A DNA stretch of 64,000 bases from Sulfurimicrobium lacus (GTDB taxonomy: Bacteria > Pseudomonadota > Gammaproteobacteria > Burkholderiales > Sulfuricellaceae). Below the pieces are notes generated by a model that was not told the DNA's origin, made no database searches, and saw only the letters and a program-made list of their open reading frames with translations. This document shows positions 1 through 8,617 of the stretch, piece after piece. Each line of letters starts with the position of its first letter. The first letter of the stretch is position 1. Position numbers and translations under genes: made by a program. The stretch covers positions 1,719,501-1,783,500 of the forward strand of contig NZ_AP022853.1 in NCBI RefSeq assembly GCF_011764585.1, written 5' to 3'.

Positions 1-14
1 GATTATGGGGCCAT

Positions 15-26
15 CTGGCTGCCAAT
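15..26. repeat. 12-bp direct repeat, left copy
   Basis: CTGGCTGCCAAT occurs here and again at 796-807, flanking the MntA/HepT pair. The surrounding bases are also partly similar (GGGGC a few bases before each copy). This could mark the ends of a small inserted cassette, but a chance match is not excluded. Confidence 0.4.
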
Positions 27-111
27 TTATGCCTAATCCCCACATCGTTACAGCATAAATCTGCGCAAATGAGTGTATTCACATTTATGATTAAACTACA
101 ATGAAAAAATT

Positions 112-402
112 ATGAACACACTCAACATACTACAAAGCAAAAGAGCCGAAATCTTGGCGCTTGCTGCCAAGCATGGGGCAAGCAATGTCCGCCTATTTGG
201 TTCGGTTGTTCGTGGTGAAGACAGGGAAGACAGCGACGTGGATTTTCTGGTGGACATGCAGGAAAACCGTAGCCTGTTCGACTTGATCGGCTTGCAGCAG
301 GACATCGAGAAGGCAATCGGCAGGAAAGTGGACGTGCTCACCCCCAACAGCATCAACCGCTACCTGAAAGACCGCATCCTCCACGAGGCTGCGCCTCTGT
401 GA
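112..402 (+). CDS. mntA: MntA-like nucleotidyltransferase antitoxin
   Basis: A 96-residue minimal nucleotidyltransferase. The family signature GSVVRG followed by SDVDFLVD (about residues 35-52) supplies the Gly-Ser nucleotide-binding turn and the two metal-binding aspartates. In characterised MntA/HepT systems this protein transfers AMP to a tyrosine of the HepT RNase and so neutralises it. The stop codon overlaps the GTG start of the downstream HepT gene (GTGA), which is typical of a translationally coupled toxin-antitoxin operon. The ATG at 112 follows an A-rich stretch without a strong ribosome binding site. Identification by motif and context is firm; activity is inferred. Confidence 0.85.
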   Translation: MNTLNILQSKRAEILALAAKHGASNVRLFGSVVRGEDREDSDVDFLVDMQENRSLFDLIGLQQDIEKAIGRKVDVLTPNSINRYLKDRILHEAAPL

Positions 403-776
403 CCAAAGACCGCTCTGTCTACTTACGCCATATTTACGACTGCATCGGCTGGATCAATGAATATGTGCAAGCAGGCAAGGAAGACTTCTTCCAAGACCGC
501 AAAACCCAAGACGCTGTTGTCCGAAACCTCGAAGTAATCGGGCAAGCCGTCAAGGACTTGGGAACCGACAGCCTGACAGCCGCCCACCCCGAAACACCCT
601 GGCCGCAAATCGCCGCCACCCGAAATTTTTTGGCGCACCAATATCTAGGTGTGGATTTGAACCTGATCTGGAATATCGTCGAACAGCACTTGCCTCAAAT
701 GGAACAGCAGATCATCACGATTGCACACGATGAAGGCATCGACCTCCATGCACCAGACACTCCAAAATCTCTGTGA
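399..776 (+). CDS. hepT: HepT-like ribonuclease toxin (DUF86)
   Basis: A 125-residue, all-helical HEPN-family protein. It contains the RX4HXY motif as R75, H80 and Y82 (RNFLAHQY). In the HepT family the Arg and His form the RNase active site and the Tyr is the residue AMPylated by MntA. Translation starts at GTG 399, overlapping the antitoxin stop by 4 bases. Motif and partner agree, so the toxin is probably functional. The pair lies close to tRNA-Asn and between direct repeats, consistent with horizontal gain. Confidence 0.85.
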   Translation: MTKDRSVYLRHIYDCIGWINEYVQAGKEDFFQDRKTQDAVVRNLEVIGQAVKDLGTDSLTAAHPETPWPQIAATRNFLAHQYLGVDLNLIWNIVEQHLPQMEQQIITIAHDEGIDLHAPDTPKSL

Positions 777-795
777 TTTTCGGCGGGGCTAGAAC

Positions 796-807
796 CTGGC
801 TGCCAAT
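796..807. repeat. 12-bp direct repeat, right copy
   Basis: Second copy of CTGGCTGCCAAT, 20 bases after the hepT stop codon. The remaining bases up to 910 show no gene; this stretch lies between the toxin gene and the tRNA terminator. Confidence 0.4.
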
Positions 808-910
808 GTTCAAGCATCCCTTAGGCTGTTGGCTGTCATGCCTCATCGGCAATAGCGGATAGCCAGATATTGCCTGATATAGTCAGCCTACTTTAGGCCT
901 ACTAGCACTA

Positions 911-942
911 GAAATAAAAAAGCCCCGCATCGCTGCGAGGCT
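911..942 (-). terminator. Rho-independent terminator of tRNA-Asn
   Basis: On the minus strand an 8-bp stem (GCCTCGCA with TGCGGGGC, one G-T pair, GCGA loop region) is followed by TTTTTT. It lies about 10 bases past the CCA end of the tRNA. Confidence 0.75.
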
Positions 943-951
943 TTATTTATC

Positions 952-1027
952 TGGCTCCCCGACCTGGACTCGAACCAGGGACCTGCGGATTAACAGTCCG
1001 TCGCTCTACCGACTGAGCTATCAGGGA
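952..1027 (-). tRNA. tRNA-Asn (anticodon GTT)
   Basis: The reverse strand reads as a complete 76-nt cloverleaf. The acceptor arms are TCCCTGA and TCGGGGA, the D arm contains AGCTCAGTCGGTAGAGC, the anticodon loop is CTGTTAA with GTT, the T arm contains GGTTCGAGTCC, and CCA is encoded. The Lon-related gene is transcribed divergently. Confidence 0.97.
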
Positions 1028-1224
1028 ATGAAGAAGGCGCTATGATAATTATTTGATGCTCGTTGGTCAACTGTTATGTGCCGAACTGGGGTGCGTAACA
1101 GCCCGGTCCGGGGCGCCTGCAAAGGGTTTGCGCGGGATGGCGCGGTCTGCGGCGCGGCCAGATGGATCGGATTTTTTTCGCTACTCGTGGGAAAATAACG
1201 CCTATCCATTCCCATGAGCTTTCC

Positions 1225-3633
1225 ATGCCGCTTGCCAAACTGCTTCCGCAACAGCTGCGCCTGACCCTTGATCCGGCGCAGCTGGGCTTTTCCGACACTT
1301 CCGAACTGGCTGCAGAGCCCTTGCCGTGGATCGGCCAGGAGCGCGCCGAGAGGGCGGCGCGTTTCGGTTTGTCGCTGGATCAGCCGGGTTATAACCTGTT
1401 CGTGCTGGGCGACGTGGGGAGCGGGCGCTCTTCCTTGCTGGAAGTGGCGATGCGCGAAGAGGCGGCGAAGCGGCCGGTGCCGCCCGATCTGTGTTATCTG
1501 CATAATTTCGACGTGCCCGAGCGGCCGATCGCCTTGCGCTTGCCGGCGGGGCAGGGGCGGGTGCTGCGCGACATGATGGCGGAACTGGCGAAGACCTTGC
1601 GGACGGAGATTCCGCGGCGCCTGTCCGGGCCGGAATTCAAGGCGGAGAGCGAGCGCATCCAGAAGGCGTTCAAGGATGAAGAGGCTGCCGTCTATGCGGA
1701 GCTGACCGCCTTTGCCGCGGAGCGCCACTTTACGCTGCACCGCGAGGACGAGCGCATGATTTTCACCCTGCTCGGCAATGGGCATGCGGTGACCGAGGAT
1801 GAGATGCTGGCGCTGCCTGCGGAACGCAAGGCCGAAATCGACCGCGCCGAGCAGGAGTTGCGCGTTGAGATCACGCGCTTCGTAGAGCGCATGCGGCCCA
1901 AGGAGCGGGCGGCTAACGAGGCGCTGACCCAGCTCAAGCACCGCACGGTCAAGCCGCTGGTCGAACACGAGGTCGGCAATATCCGTGCTGCCATGAAGCA
2001 GCAGATCAAGGATTCGCTCAAGCTGGGCGGCTATCTCGATGAGGTGGCACTGGACGTACTTGCTCATCTGGAGTTGTTCGGCAGCGAAGACGCCGAGCAG
2101 CAGGCGGACCTGGCGGACGTGCTGGCGCGCTATCGCGTCAACCTGGTGGTGGATAACTGTGGCTTGTCTGGTGCGCCGTCGCTGGTGGAGGATAACCCGC
2201 TGTTTCGTTCACTGTTCGGCAGCATCGAATACCAGGTGGAAAACGATGTGCTGGTAACGGATTTCTCGCGCATTAGGGCCGGCAGCCTGCTGCGCGCCCA
2301 TGGCGGCTTTCTGCTGCTGCATCTGCGCGATTTGCTCGGCGATCCGCTGGTATGGGAAAAGCTGCGCCGCTTCCTGCGTAGCGGGCGCTTGCAGATCGAG
2401 GAGCCGGATACGCTCTACGCGCCCAACCCGGCGGTGTCGCTGGAGCCGGAGGCGGTGGACGTGGCGGTGAAGATCATCCTGGTCGGCAGCCGCGAGCATT
2501 ATTACGAGCTGCAGGAGGAGGAGCCGGAGTTCGGGCGCCATTTCCGCATCAAGGTGGATTTTGCCGAGAGCTTCAAGGCGGGTGCTGACTCCCACCGCGC
2601 GGCGGCTATTTTTATCGCCCACACCTGCCGCCGCATGGGCTTGTCACACTTTTCCGCCGCCGCGGTGGCGCGCCTGCTGGAGGAAATGCACCGCGAGGCG
2701 GACGACCAGTTGCGGCTTTATGCCGTGTTCGCTTACCTGGAACAGCTGGTGACGGAGAGCGCGGCTCTGGCCGGCGGCGATCTGGTGCAACGCAGCCACG
2801 TGGATGCGGCGCTGGCGGCCAAGACCTGGCGCCACGATTACCCCGACCAGCGCCTGCACGAGTCGATTGCCGAAGGCGAATTGCTGATCGCGGTGCAGGG
2901 CGAACGGGTGGGGCGCATCAACGGCCTGACCCAGATCGACCTGGGCGACCACCGTTTCGGTATGCCGGTGTGCGTTTCGGCGCGCACTTTCCCCGGCAAG
3001 GAAGGGGTGCTCAACATCGAGCGCGAGGTGCAGATGTCCGGCCCGATCCACGACAAGGGCGTGTTCATCCTGCAGGCCTATTTCGCGACGCTGTTCGCCC
3101 ATCTCGGACCGCTGTCGGTGAACGGTGCGCTGGTGTTCGAGCAGGAATACCACGGCGTGGAGGGCGATTCCGCCTCCTGCGCAGAGCTTTATGTCTTGCT
3201 CTCGAGCCTGTCCGGTCTGCCGATCCGCCAGGGGATCGCCGTTACCGGCGCGCTGAACCAGTTCGGCGAAGTGCTGCCGGTCGGCGGGCTGAACGAGAAG
3301 ATTGAAGGCTTCTTCCGCGTCTGCAGTGAGGCCGGGCTGGACGGCACCCAGGGCGTGATCATACCGTCGCGCAATGTCTCGCAGCTGATGCTCAACGCGG
3401 AAGTGGTCGAGGCGGTCGAGCAGGGAAAATTCCACCTCCACGTCATCGACGAGGTGGGCGAGGCGCTGGAACTGCTCATGGGCGAGCCGGCCGGAGAGCT
3501 CGACGAAAACGGCATTTACCCGCACGGTAGCGTGCTGGGGCTGGCGCAGAAAACCTTGATGCATTACCGCCGCATCTGTCATCTGGCGGATCACCCCAAA
3601 TCGGGGCGCAAGACGCGCCACGGGACATACTAG
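1225..3633 (+). CDS. Lon-related AAA family ATP-dependent protease
   Basis: An 802-residue member of the Lon-related family: N-terminal AAA region and C-terminal Lon-type serine protease domain. The catalytic dyad is Ser649 (in EGDSASC) and Lys692 (in LNEKIEG), 43 residues apart as in E. coli Lon. The P-loop at residues 62-70 reads GDVGSGRSS, with Arg where Lys is usual. An in-frame ATG exists at 1162, but the ATG at 1225 gives the N terminus usual in this family (MPLAKLLPQQ). The protein is cytoplasmic. The next gene starts 2 bases after its stop. Substrates unknown. Confidence 0.88.
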   Translation: MPLAKLLPQQLRLTLDPAQLGFSDTSELAAEPLPWIGQERAERAARFGLSLDQPGYNLFVLGDVGSGRSSLLEVAMREEAAKRPVPPDLCYLHNFDVPERPIALRLPAGQGRVLRDMMAELAKTLRTEIPRRLSGPEFKAESERIQKAFKDEEAAVYAELTAFAAERHFTLHREDERMIFTLLGNGHAVTEDEMLALPAERKAEIDRAEQELRVEITRFVERMRPKERAANEALTQLKHRTVKPLVEHEVGNIRAAMKQQIKDSLKLGGYLDEVALDVLAHLELFGSEDAEQQADLADVLARYRVNLVVDNCGLSGAPSLVEDNPLFRSLFGSIEYQVENDVLVTDFSRIRAGSLLRAHGGFLLLHLRDLLGDPLVWEKLRRFLRSGRLQIEEPDTLYAPNPAVSLEPEAVDVAVKIILVGSREHYYELQEEEPEFGRHFRIKVDFAESFKAGADSHRAAAIFIAHTCRRMGLSHFSAAAVARLLEEMHREADDQLRLYAVFAYLEQLVTESAALAGGDLVQRSHVDAALAAKTWRHDYPDQRLHESIAEGELLIAVQGERVGRINGLTQIDLGDHRFGMPVCVSARTFPGKEGVLNIEREVQMSGPIHDKGVFILQAYFATLFAHLGPLSVNGALVFEQEYHGVEGDSASCAELYVLLSSLSGLPIRQGIAVTGALNQFGEVLPVGGLNEKIEGFFRVCSEAGLDGTQGVIIPSRNVSQLMLNAEVVEAVEQGKFHLHVIDEVGEALELLMGEPAGELDENGIYPHGSVLGLAQKTLMHYRRICHLADHPKSGRKTRHGTY

Positions 3634-3635
3634 AT

Positions 3636-4043
3636 ATGGAACTGGGGCTGATCGGCTTTTTCGCTGCTTTGGTATGGTTCTGGGTCGACAGCATGGCCGC
3701 GCGGGAAGCGGCCGAAGTCGCGGGCAAGCGGGCCTGCCGCGAGGAGGGCGTGCAGTTTCTCGACGATACCGTGGCCTTTGCCAAACTGGGCTTCGGCCGA
3801 GACGGCTGGGGCCACCTTAAGCTCCGCCGCACCTACCGCTTCGAGTTCAGCGACACCGGCGATAACCGGCTCAAAGGCATGGTGGTGATGCTGGGGCGCA
3901 AGGTGGAAACCCTGGATCTGGAACGCCGTTATATCGAGGTCATGACACCTGAAGTAATTCGACCTCAAATACCAGCGTGGCGTTGGGAGGGATCACGCCG
4001 CCCGCACCACGGGCACCATAGCCGAGATGAGGAGGAATCGTGA
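3636..4043 (+). CDS. DUF3301-type small membrane-anchored protein
   Basis: A 135-residue protein with one N-terminal hydrophobic helix (about residues 4-20) followed by a conserved-looking region with [15 protein letters not shown] and [10 protein letters not shown], as in DUF3301 proteins. Function is unknown. The last 104 bases overlap the 3' end of the convergent FKBP gene. The tail rich in His and Arg is antisense to FKBP coding sequence and is longer than usual, so an upstream stop may have been lost. It directly follows the Lon-related gene and is probably co-transcribed. Confidence 0.65.
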   Translation: MELGLIGFFAALVWFWVDSMAAREAAEVAGKRACREEGVQFLDDTVAFAKLGFGRDGWGHLKLRRTYRFEFSDTGDNRLKGMVVMLGRKVETLDLERRYIEVMTPEVIRPQIPAWRWEGSRRPHHGHHSRDEEES

Positions 4044-4284
4044 GCTTGCGCACGCCGCCCGTTTTCATGCCCTGCACGCCTTCGTCCCAGCCCTTGATGA
4101 CGTGTCCGGCGCCGAGGGGGAAGGCGAACGGGTCGTTGCGATCCTTGCTGGAATCGAACTTGGTGCCGTCCGTGAGCCAGCCGGTATAATGCACCGATAC
4201 CCGCTGGCCAGCCTTTGCTTCGTCGCCTGTGCCCGGGGTAACGTCTTCGTAGATCAGCCCGCTTTCGGTGGTGATTTCAGCCAT
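3940..4284 (-). CDS. FKBP-type peptidyl-prolyl cis-trans isomerase
   Basis: A 114-residue single-domain FKBP without a signal peptide, so cytoplasmic. Recognisable elements include [37 protein letters not shown] and the flap PHLGYGARG followed by [14 protein letters not shown]. It catalyses proline isomerisation during protein folding. The gene stands alone on the minus strand, divergent from parA. Confidence 0.93.
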   Translation of the reverse strand: MAEITTESGLIYEDVTPGTGDEAKAGQRVSVHYTGWLTDGTKFDSSKDRNDPFAFPLGAGHVIKGWDEGVQGMKTGGVRKLTIPPHLGYGARGAGGVIPPNATLVFEVELLQVS

Positions 4285-4389
4285 GGGAACTCCGCTTCAG
4301 TTGGAAAAAAAGGCATTATGCCAGAGCCTGCCGCGGGCTTGAAATCAAACTTGCCGAGCTGTTCAAAAATCCTTTAGGATTGCACACCT

Positions 4390-5154
4390 ATGACCATTAT
4401 CGCAGTCTTCAATCAAAAGGGTGGTGTCGGCAAGACCACTACCAGTCTCAACCTTGTGGGCGCACTGGCGCGCGGCGGGCTCGACCCGCTGGCCATCGAC
4501 CTCGATCCGCAGGCCCACCTCACCATCATCGGTGACGTGCCGGTGGCTTCCGGCACGGACAGCATGTTCGGCTTCTATACCGAAGCCAGCTCCCTGTCCG
4601 AACTGGTGCGCAAGTTCCCCATCGGCGGCAACATCATTCCTTCGCACATGGAGCTGTCCAAGGTGGACGCCCTCCAGGGCAAGGGCCTCAAGTCGGTGAT
4701 GCGCCTCAGGAACGCCATCCAGGCGGAGATGCTGGAGCACGAGGGCGCGCCGATCGTGATCGACTGCTGCCCCATGCTCAACGTGCTGTCGCTCAACGCC
4801 ATTTTCGCCTCGCGTAAGTTGCTGGTGCCGATTTCGGCGGATTTTCTCTCGGTGAAGGGGGCGATCCAGCTGGAGAACACCCTCAAGGCGCTCGAGCATG
4901 TGGTGAAAAAACGCATCGAGCGGCGCTACGTAGTGACTCGCTTCGACTCGCGGCGCCGCATGGCGCACGATATCGTGTCGCAGCTGCGCGAGCGTTTCGG
5001 CGCCGAGTTGTGCACTACCCACATCACGGAAAACGTCAGCCTGGCGGAAAGCCCGGCCTACAACAAGGATGTCTTTACCCATGCGCCGCACAGCCAGGGT
5101 GCGAAGGATTACGATGCCCTGGTGACGGAGCTGGCGGAAACCGGTTTCCTCTGA
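4390..5154 (+). CDS. ParA/MinD-family ATPase (orphan)
   Basis: A 254-residue deviant Walker-A ATPase. KGGVGKTTTSLN (residues 11-22) and the LDPQAH segment are typical of ParA. No ParB gene or obvious parS cluster accompanies it, so a role in placing a cellular structure is more likely than chromosome or plasmid partition. The next gene, a membrane GGDEF-EAL protein, starts 26 bases downstream and may be co-transcribed. Partner unknown. Confidence 0.85.
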   Translation: MTIIAVFNQKGGVGKTTTSLNLVGALARGGLDPLAIDLDPQAHLTIIGDVPVASGTDSMFGFYTEASSLSELVRKFPIGGNIIPSHMELSKVDALQGKGLKSVMRLRNAIQAEMLEHEGAPIVIDCCPMLNVLSLNAIFASRKLLVPISADFLSVKGAIQLENTLKALEHVVKKRIERRYVVTRFDSRRRMAHDIVSQLRERFGAELCTTHITENVSLAESPAYNKDVFTHAPHSQGAKDYDALVTELAETGFL

Positions 5155-5180
5155 TGCCGGCCGGATTGCGATGAGGCCCG

Positions 5181-7562
5181 GTGTTTAAGCGCAATTCCTC
5201 CTTCATCATCGCCACCGGTTTCGGCATCGCCGTCGCGCTGATGCTGGCCATCACCTTTATCGGTACTTCCCGGATGTACGCCATCAAGGGCGAGATGGAA
5301 GCGATCGTGAGCCAGAACAGTGCCCAAACCGAATATGTGTCTACCATGCGCGCTGTGGCACGGGAGCGGGTTGTCAACCTGTATGCCATGACCATGCTGG
5401 AGGATCCTTTCGCGAAGGATGAGGCTTTCCAGCGCTACCAGAGCCTGGCCAACGATTTTATTGCAGCGCGCATCCGGCTGGAGAAAATGCAACTTAACCA
5501 GGCGGAGCGCGGTGCGCTGCAGGATGCGCTGCGCCTCGTCGGCATGGCCTCGGAATATCAGCAACAGGTGGCGGAACTGGTGATGGAAAACGACACCCCC
5601 GCAGCCCACCGTATTCTGCTGCAAAAGGTCATCCCGGTGCAGGACAAGATATTCGTGCAGTATTCCCACCTGCTCGACATGCAGGCGCAGTCGACACGGC
5701 GGGCGATGGCGGCGGCCGATGAGGCTTTCCGTTTCGCCACGCTGATCATGCAATTGAGCGGGGCGGGCGCGGTGCTGGTGGTGCTGGGCTTTTCCGCTTA
5801 TGTCATCCGGCGCACGCGCCGGATCGAGGATGCCTTGTTCCAGGAAAAAGAGCTGGCGCAAGTCACGCTGCATTCCATCGGCGATGCGGTGATTACCACC
5901 GATGAAAAAGGGCAGGTGGATTATCTCAATGCCGTGGCCGAGATAATGACCGGCTGGACCCTTTCGGAAGCGCGCGGCAAGGCGCTGCGCGAGGTATTCC
6001 ATGTGGTGGATGAAGCGACGCGGGAGCAGATCACGCATCTCGCCAGCCATGCGCTGCCGGACGGCGAAGTAGTCGGGCTCAAGAGCCAGTCGCTGCTGCT
6101 GCGGCGCGGCGATGGCAAGGAATTTACCGTCGAGGACCGCTTGTCGCCGATCTGCAACCGCGACGGCGACGTGATCGGCTCAGTGGTGGTGTTCCACGAC
6201 GTGTCCCAGGCACGCCACATGGCCAACCAGCTTTCCTGGCAGGCGTCCCACGATGCCCTGACCGGCCTGCTCAACCGGCGCGAGTTCGAACGCCTGCTGC
6301 AGGAACTGGTCGATAATGCTGTCTTGGATGGCAAGCATCACGCCGTGCTGTTCATGGACCTGGACCAGTTCAAGGTGGTCAACGATACCTGCGGCCACAT
6401 GGCGGGAGATGAACTGCTGCGCCAGCTGGTGGCGGTGTTCGTGGCGCGCGGCCGTGATTCCGACGTGGTGGCGCGCATTGGCGGAGACGAATTCGGCATG
6501 CTGCTGTACGGCTGCCCGCTGGAACCAGCTTTGCGTCTGGCAAACGAGATTCGCGAGGCGGTGCTGGGTTTTCGTTTCATGTGGCAGGACAAATCCTTTG
6601 AAGTCGGCATCAGCATCGGCCTGGTTGAGATAACCGCGTCGAGCGGCAACCCCGCCACGGTGATGAGCAATGCGGACGCAGCCTGTTATGCCGCCAAGGA
6701 GGGGGGGCGCAACCGCGTGCAGGTCTACCTGGAAGATGACATCGAACTGGCGAGACGGCACGGCGAAATGCAATGGATCTCGCGCATCAGCAAGGCTTTC
6801 GAGGAAGATCGTTTCCGCCTTTATTACCAGGAAATCGCGGCGGTGATGCCGCACCAGCGGGACACGCAGCATTTCGAAGTATTGTTGCGCATGCTCGATG
6901 AAGAAGGGAAGCTGGTTCCGCCAGACGCATTCATTCCGGCCGCCGAGCGTTACAACTTGATGCCGACCGTAGACCGCTGGGTGATCCGCACCCTGTTCAG
7001 CTCGCGTAGCGCGGAATGGCGCCGCTTGTGGGAGGAATACGAAGACAAGGAGGAACCTTTCCCGGTCCTGTGCGCGGTGAATCTTTCCGCTACCAGCTTC
7101 AACGATGACATGTTCCCGGCGTTTCTCAAGGAGCAGTTCGAGTATTACCGCATGCCGCCCCAGGCGTTGTGTCTCGAAATCACGGAAACTTCCGCGATCG
7201 CCAATCTCAACAAGGCTTCGAACTTCATGCGCGAGCTCTCCAAATTGGGGTGCAGATTCGCGCTCGACGATTTCGGCAGCGGCATGTCTTCCTTCGCCTA
7301 TCTCAAGGATCTCCCGGTGCACTATCTGAAAATCGACGGTGCTTTCGTGCGCGGCATGGACAAGAACCCGGTCAACCACGCCATGGTCGAGGCGATCGCC
7401 CATATCGCCAGCGTCATGGGCATCGAAACCGTGGCGGAATTCGTCGAGGACCGGGCGCTGATCGAGAAGCTCGCGATTCTGGGCGTGGACTACGCCCAGG
7501 GTTATGGCATCCACAAACCGGCGCCGATGGAAGGTATCGACTATGGTCAGACACGCTCTTAA
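5181..7562 (+). CDS. Membrane PAS-GGDEF-EAL c-di-GMP protein
   Basis: A 793-residue protein starting at GTG. Order: membrane helix (about 8-28), helical periplasmic sensor, second membrane helix (about 187-208), PAS (about 226-340), GGDEF (motif near 433) and EAL (about 530-785). The GGDEF motif is intact (RIGGDEF). The EAL domain has EVL in place of EAL but keeps the ligands seen in active phosphodiesterases: VNLS, EITE, DDFGSG, KIDG and AQGY. It can be expected to make and/or degrade c-di-GMP in response to a periplasmic signal. It overlaps the start of corA by 20 bases. Confidence 0.9.
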   Translation: MFKRNSSFIIATGFGIAVALMLAITFIGTSRMYAIKGEMEAIVSQNSAQTEYVSTMRAVARERVVNLYAMTMLEDPFAKDEAFQRYQSLANDFIAARIRLEKMQLNQAERGALQDALRLVGMASEYQQQVAELVMENDTPAAHRILLQKVIPVQDKIFVQYSHLLDMQAQSTRRAMAAADEAFRFATLIMQLSGAGAVLVVLGFSAYVIRRTRRIEDALFQEKELAQVTLHSIGDAVITTDEKGQVDYLNAVAEIMTGWTLSEARGKALREVFHVVDEATREQITHLASHALPDGEVVGLKSQSLLLRRGDGKEFTVEDRLSPICNRDGDVIGSVVVFHDVSQARHMANQLSWQASHDALTGLLNRREFERLLQELVDNAVLDGKHHAVLFMDLDQFKVVNDTCGHMAGDELLRQLVAVFVARGRDSDVVARIGGDEFGMLLYGCPLEPALRLANEIREAVLGFRFMWQDKSFEVGISIGLVEITASSGNPATVMSNADAACYAAKEGGRNRVQVYLEDDIELARRHGEMQWISRISKAFEEDRFRLYYQEIAAVMPHQRDTQHFEVLLRMLDEEGKLVPPDAFIPAAERYNLMPTVDRWVIRTLFSSRSAEWRRLWEEYEDKEEPFPVLCAVNLSATSFNDDMFPAFLKEQFEYYRMPPQALCLEITETSAIANLNKASNFMRELSKLGCRFALDDFGSGMSSFAYLKDLPVHYLKIDGAFVRGMDKNPVNHAMVEAIAHIASVMGIETVAEFVEDRALIEKLAILGVDYAQGYGIHKPAPMEGIDYGQTRS

Positions 7563-8613
7563 GAAACGCTCGAAAAAAGCCGGCCTGCCGCCGGGTTCGC
7601 TGGTGCATATCGGTGACAAGAAGACCGAGGCGGTGACGGCCAATGTGCTGGACTATGCCGAGGATCATTGCAGCGAAACTGCACTGATCGAGATCGAGCA
7701 GTGCATCGTTTACCGCGACATGCCGAGCATTACCTGGGTGGATATCGAGGGTGTGCACGACATACAGGTGCTGGAAAAGATCGGCCAGTGCTTCGGCCTG
7801 CACCCGCTGGTAATGGAGGATATCCTCAACACCGACCAGCGCCCCAAGATCGAGGATTACGGCGATTATCTCTATATCGTGCTGCGCATGCTGGGCAACG
7901 GCAGTGAATCGGGGGACATCAGTTCGGAGCAGGTGAGCCTGATCCTTGGCAAAAATTTTGTGCTTTCCATCCAGGAGGGCGCCAAAGGCGACGTGTTCGA
8001 GCCGGTGCGCACACGTATCCGCAGCAACAAGGGGCAGATTCGCATGCTGGGTGCGGATTATCTCGCCTATTCGCTGATCGACGCGGTGGTGGACAACTAT
8101 TTCATCATCCTGGAAAAAATCGGCGAGCGTGTCGAGTTGCTGGAGGAAACCCTGATCAGTGACCCCGGTCCGCAAACCCTGCACCTGATCCACAATCTCA
8201 AACGCGAGATGATCTACCTGCGCAAGTCGGTGTGGCCCCTGCGCGAAGTGGTGAGCGGCATGCAGCGCCGCGATTCGGCGCTGATACGCGAGAGCACCGG
8301 CATTTATCTGCGCGACGTGTACGACCACACCATCCAGGTGATCGACACCGTCGAAACTTTCCGCGACATGCTGTCGGGGATGCTCGACATCTATCTTTCC
8401 AGCATCAGCAACCGCACCAACGCGGTGATGAAGGTGCTTACCGTGATCGCTACCATCTTCATTCCGCTGACCTGGATTGCCGGGGTTTACGGCATGAATT
8501 TCAAAAACATGCCGGAACTGTCCTGGGTCTACGGTTATCCGGCAGTGTGGGTGCTGATGATCTTCGTCGCCATCGGCATGGTGATTTATTTCAAGATAAA
8601 AAAGTGGTGGTGA
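7543..8613 (+). CDS. corA: CorA-family magnesium/cobalt transporter
   Basis: A 356-residue CorA channel. The long cytoplasmic N-terminal domain is followed by two C-terminal membrane helices and the selectivity signature YGMNF between them. The start at 7543 (MVRHALKK) is preceded by GGAAGG eight bases upstream; the longer frame from 7504 would overlap the previous gene further. Mediates divalent cation entry across the inner membrane. Confidence 0.92.
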   Translation: MVRHALKKRSKKAGLPPGSLVHIGDKKTEAVTANVLDYAEDHCSETALIEIEQCIVYRDMPSITWVDIEGVHDIQVLEKIGQCFGLHPLVMEDILNTDQRPKIEDYGDYLYIVLRMLGNGSESGDISSEQVSLILGKNFVLSIQEGAKGDVFEPVRTRIRSNKGQIRMLGADYLAYSLIDAVVDNYFIILEKIGERVELLEETLISDPGPQTLHLIHNLKREMIYLRKSVWPLREVVSGMQRRDSALIRESTGIYLRDVYDHTIQVIDTVETFRDMLSGMLDIYLSSISNRTNAVMKVLTVIATIFIPLTWIAGVYGMNFKNMPELSWVYGYPAVWVLMIFVAIGMVIYFKIKKWW

Positions 8614-8617
8614 AACA

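Noticed and set aside
4390-5154. ParA as part of a plasmid or chromosome partition locus
   Set aside because: No ParB gene or repeated centromere-like sites nearby.
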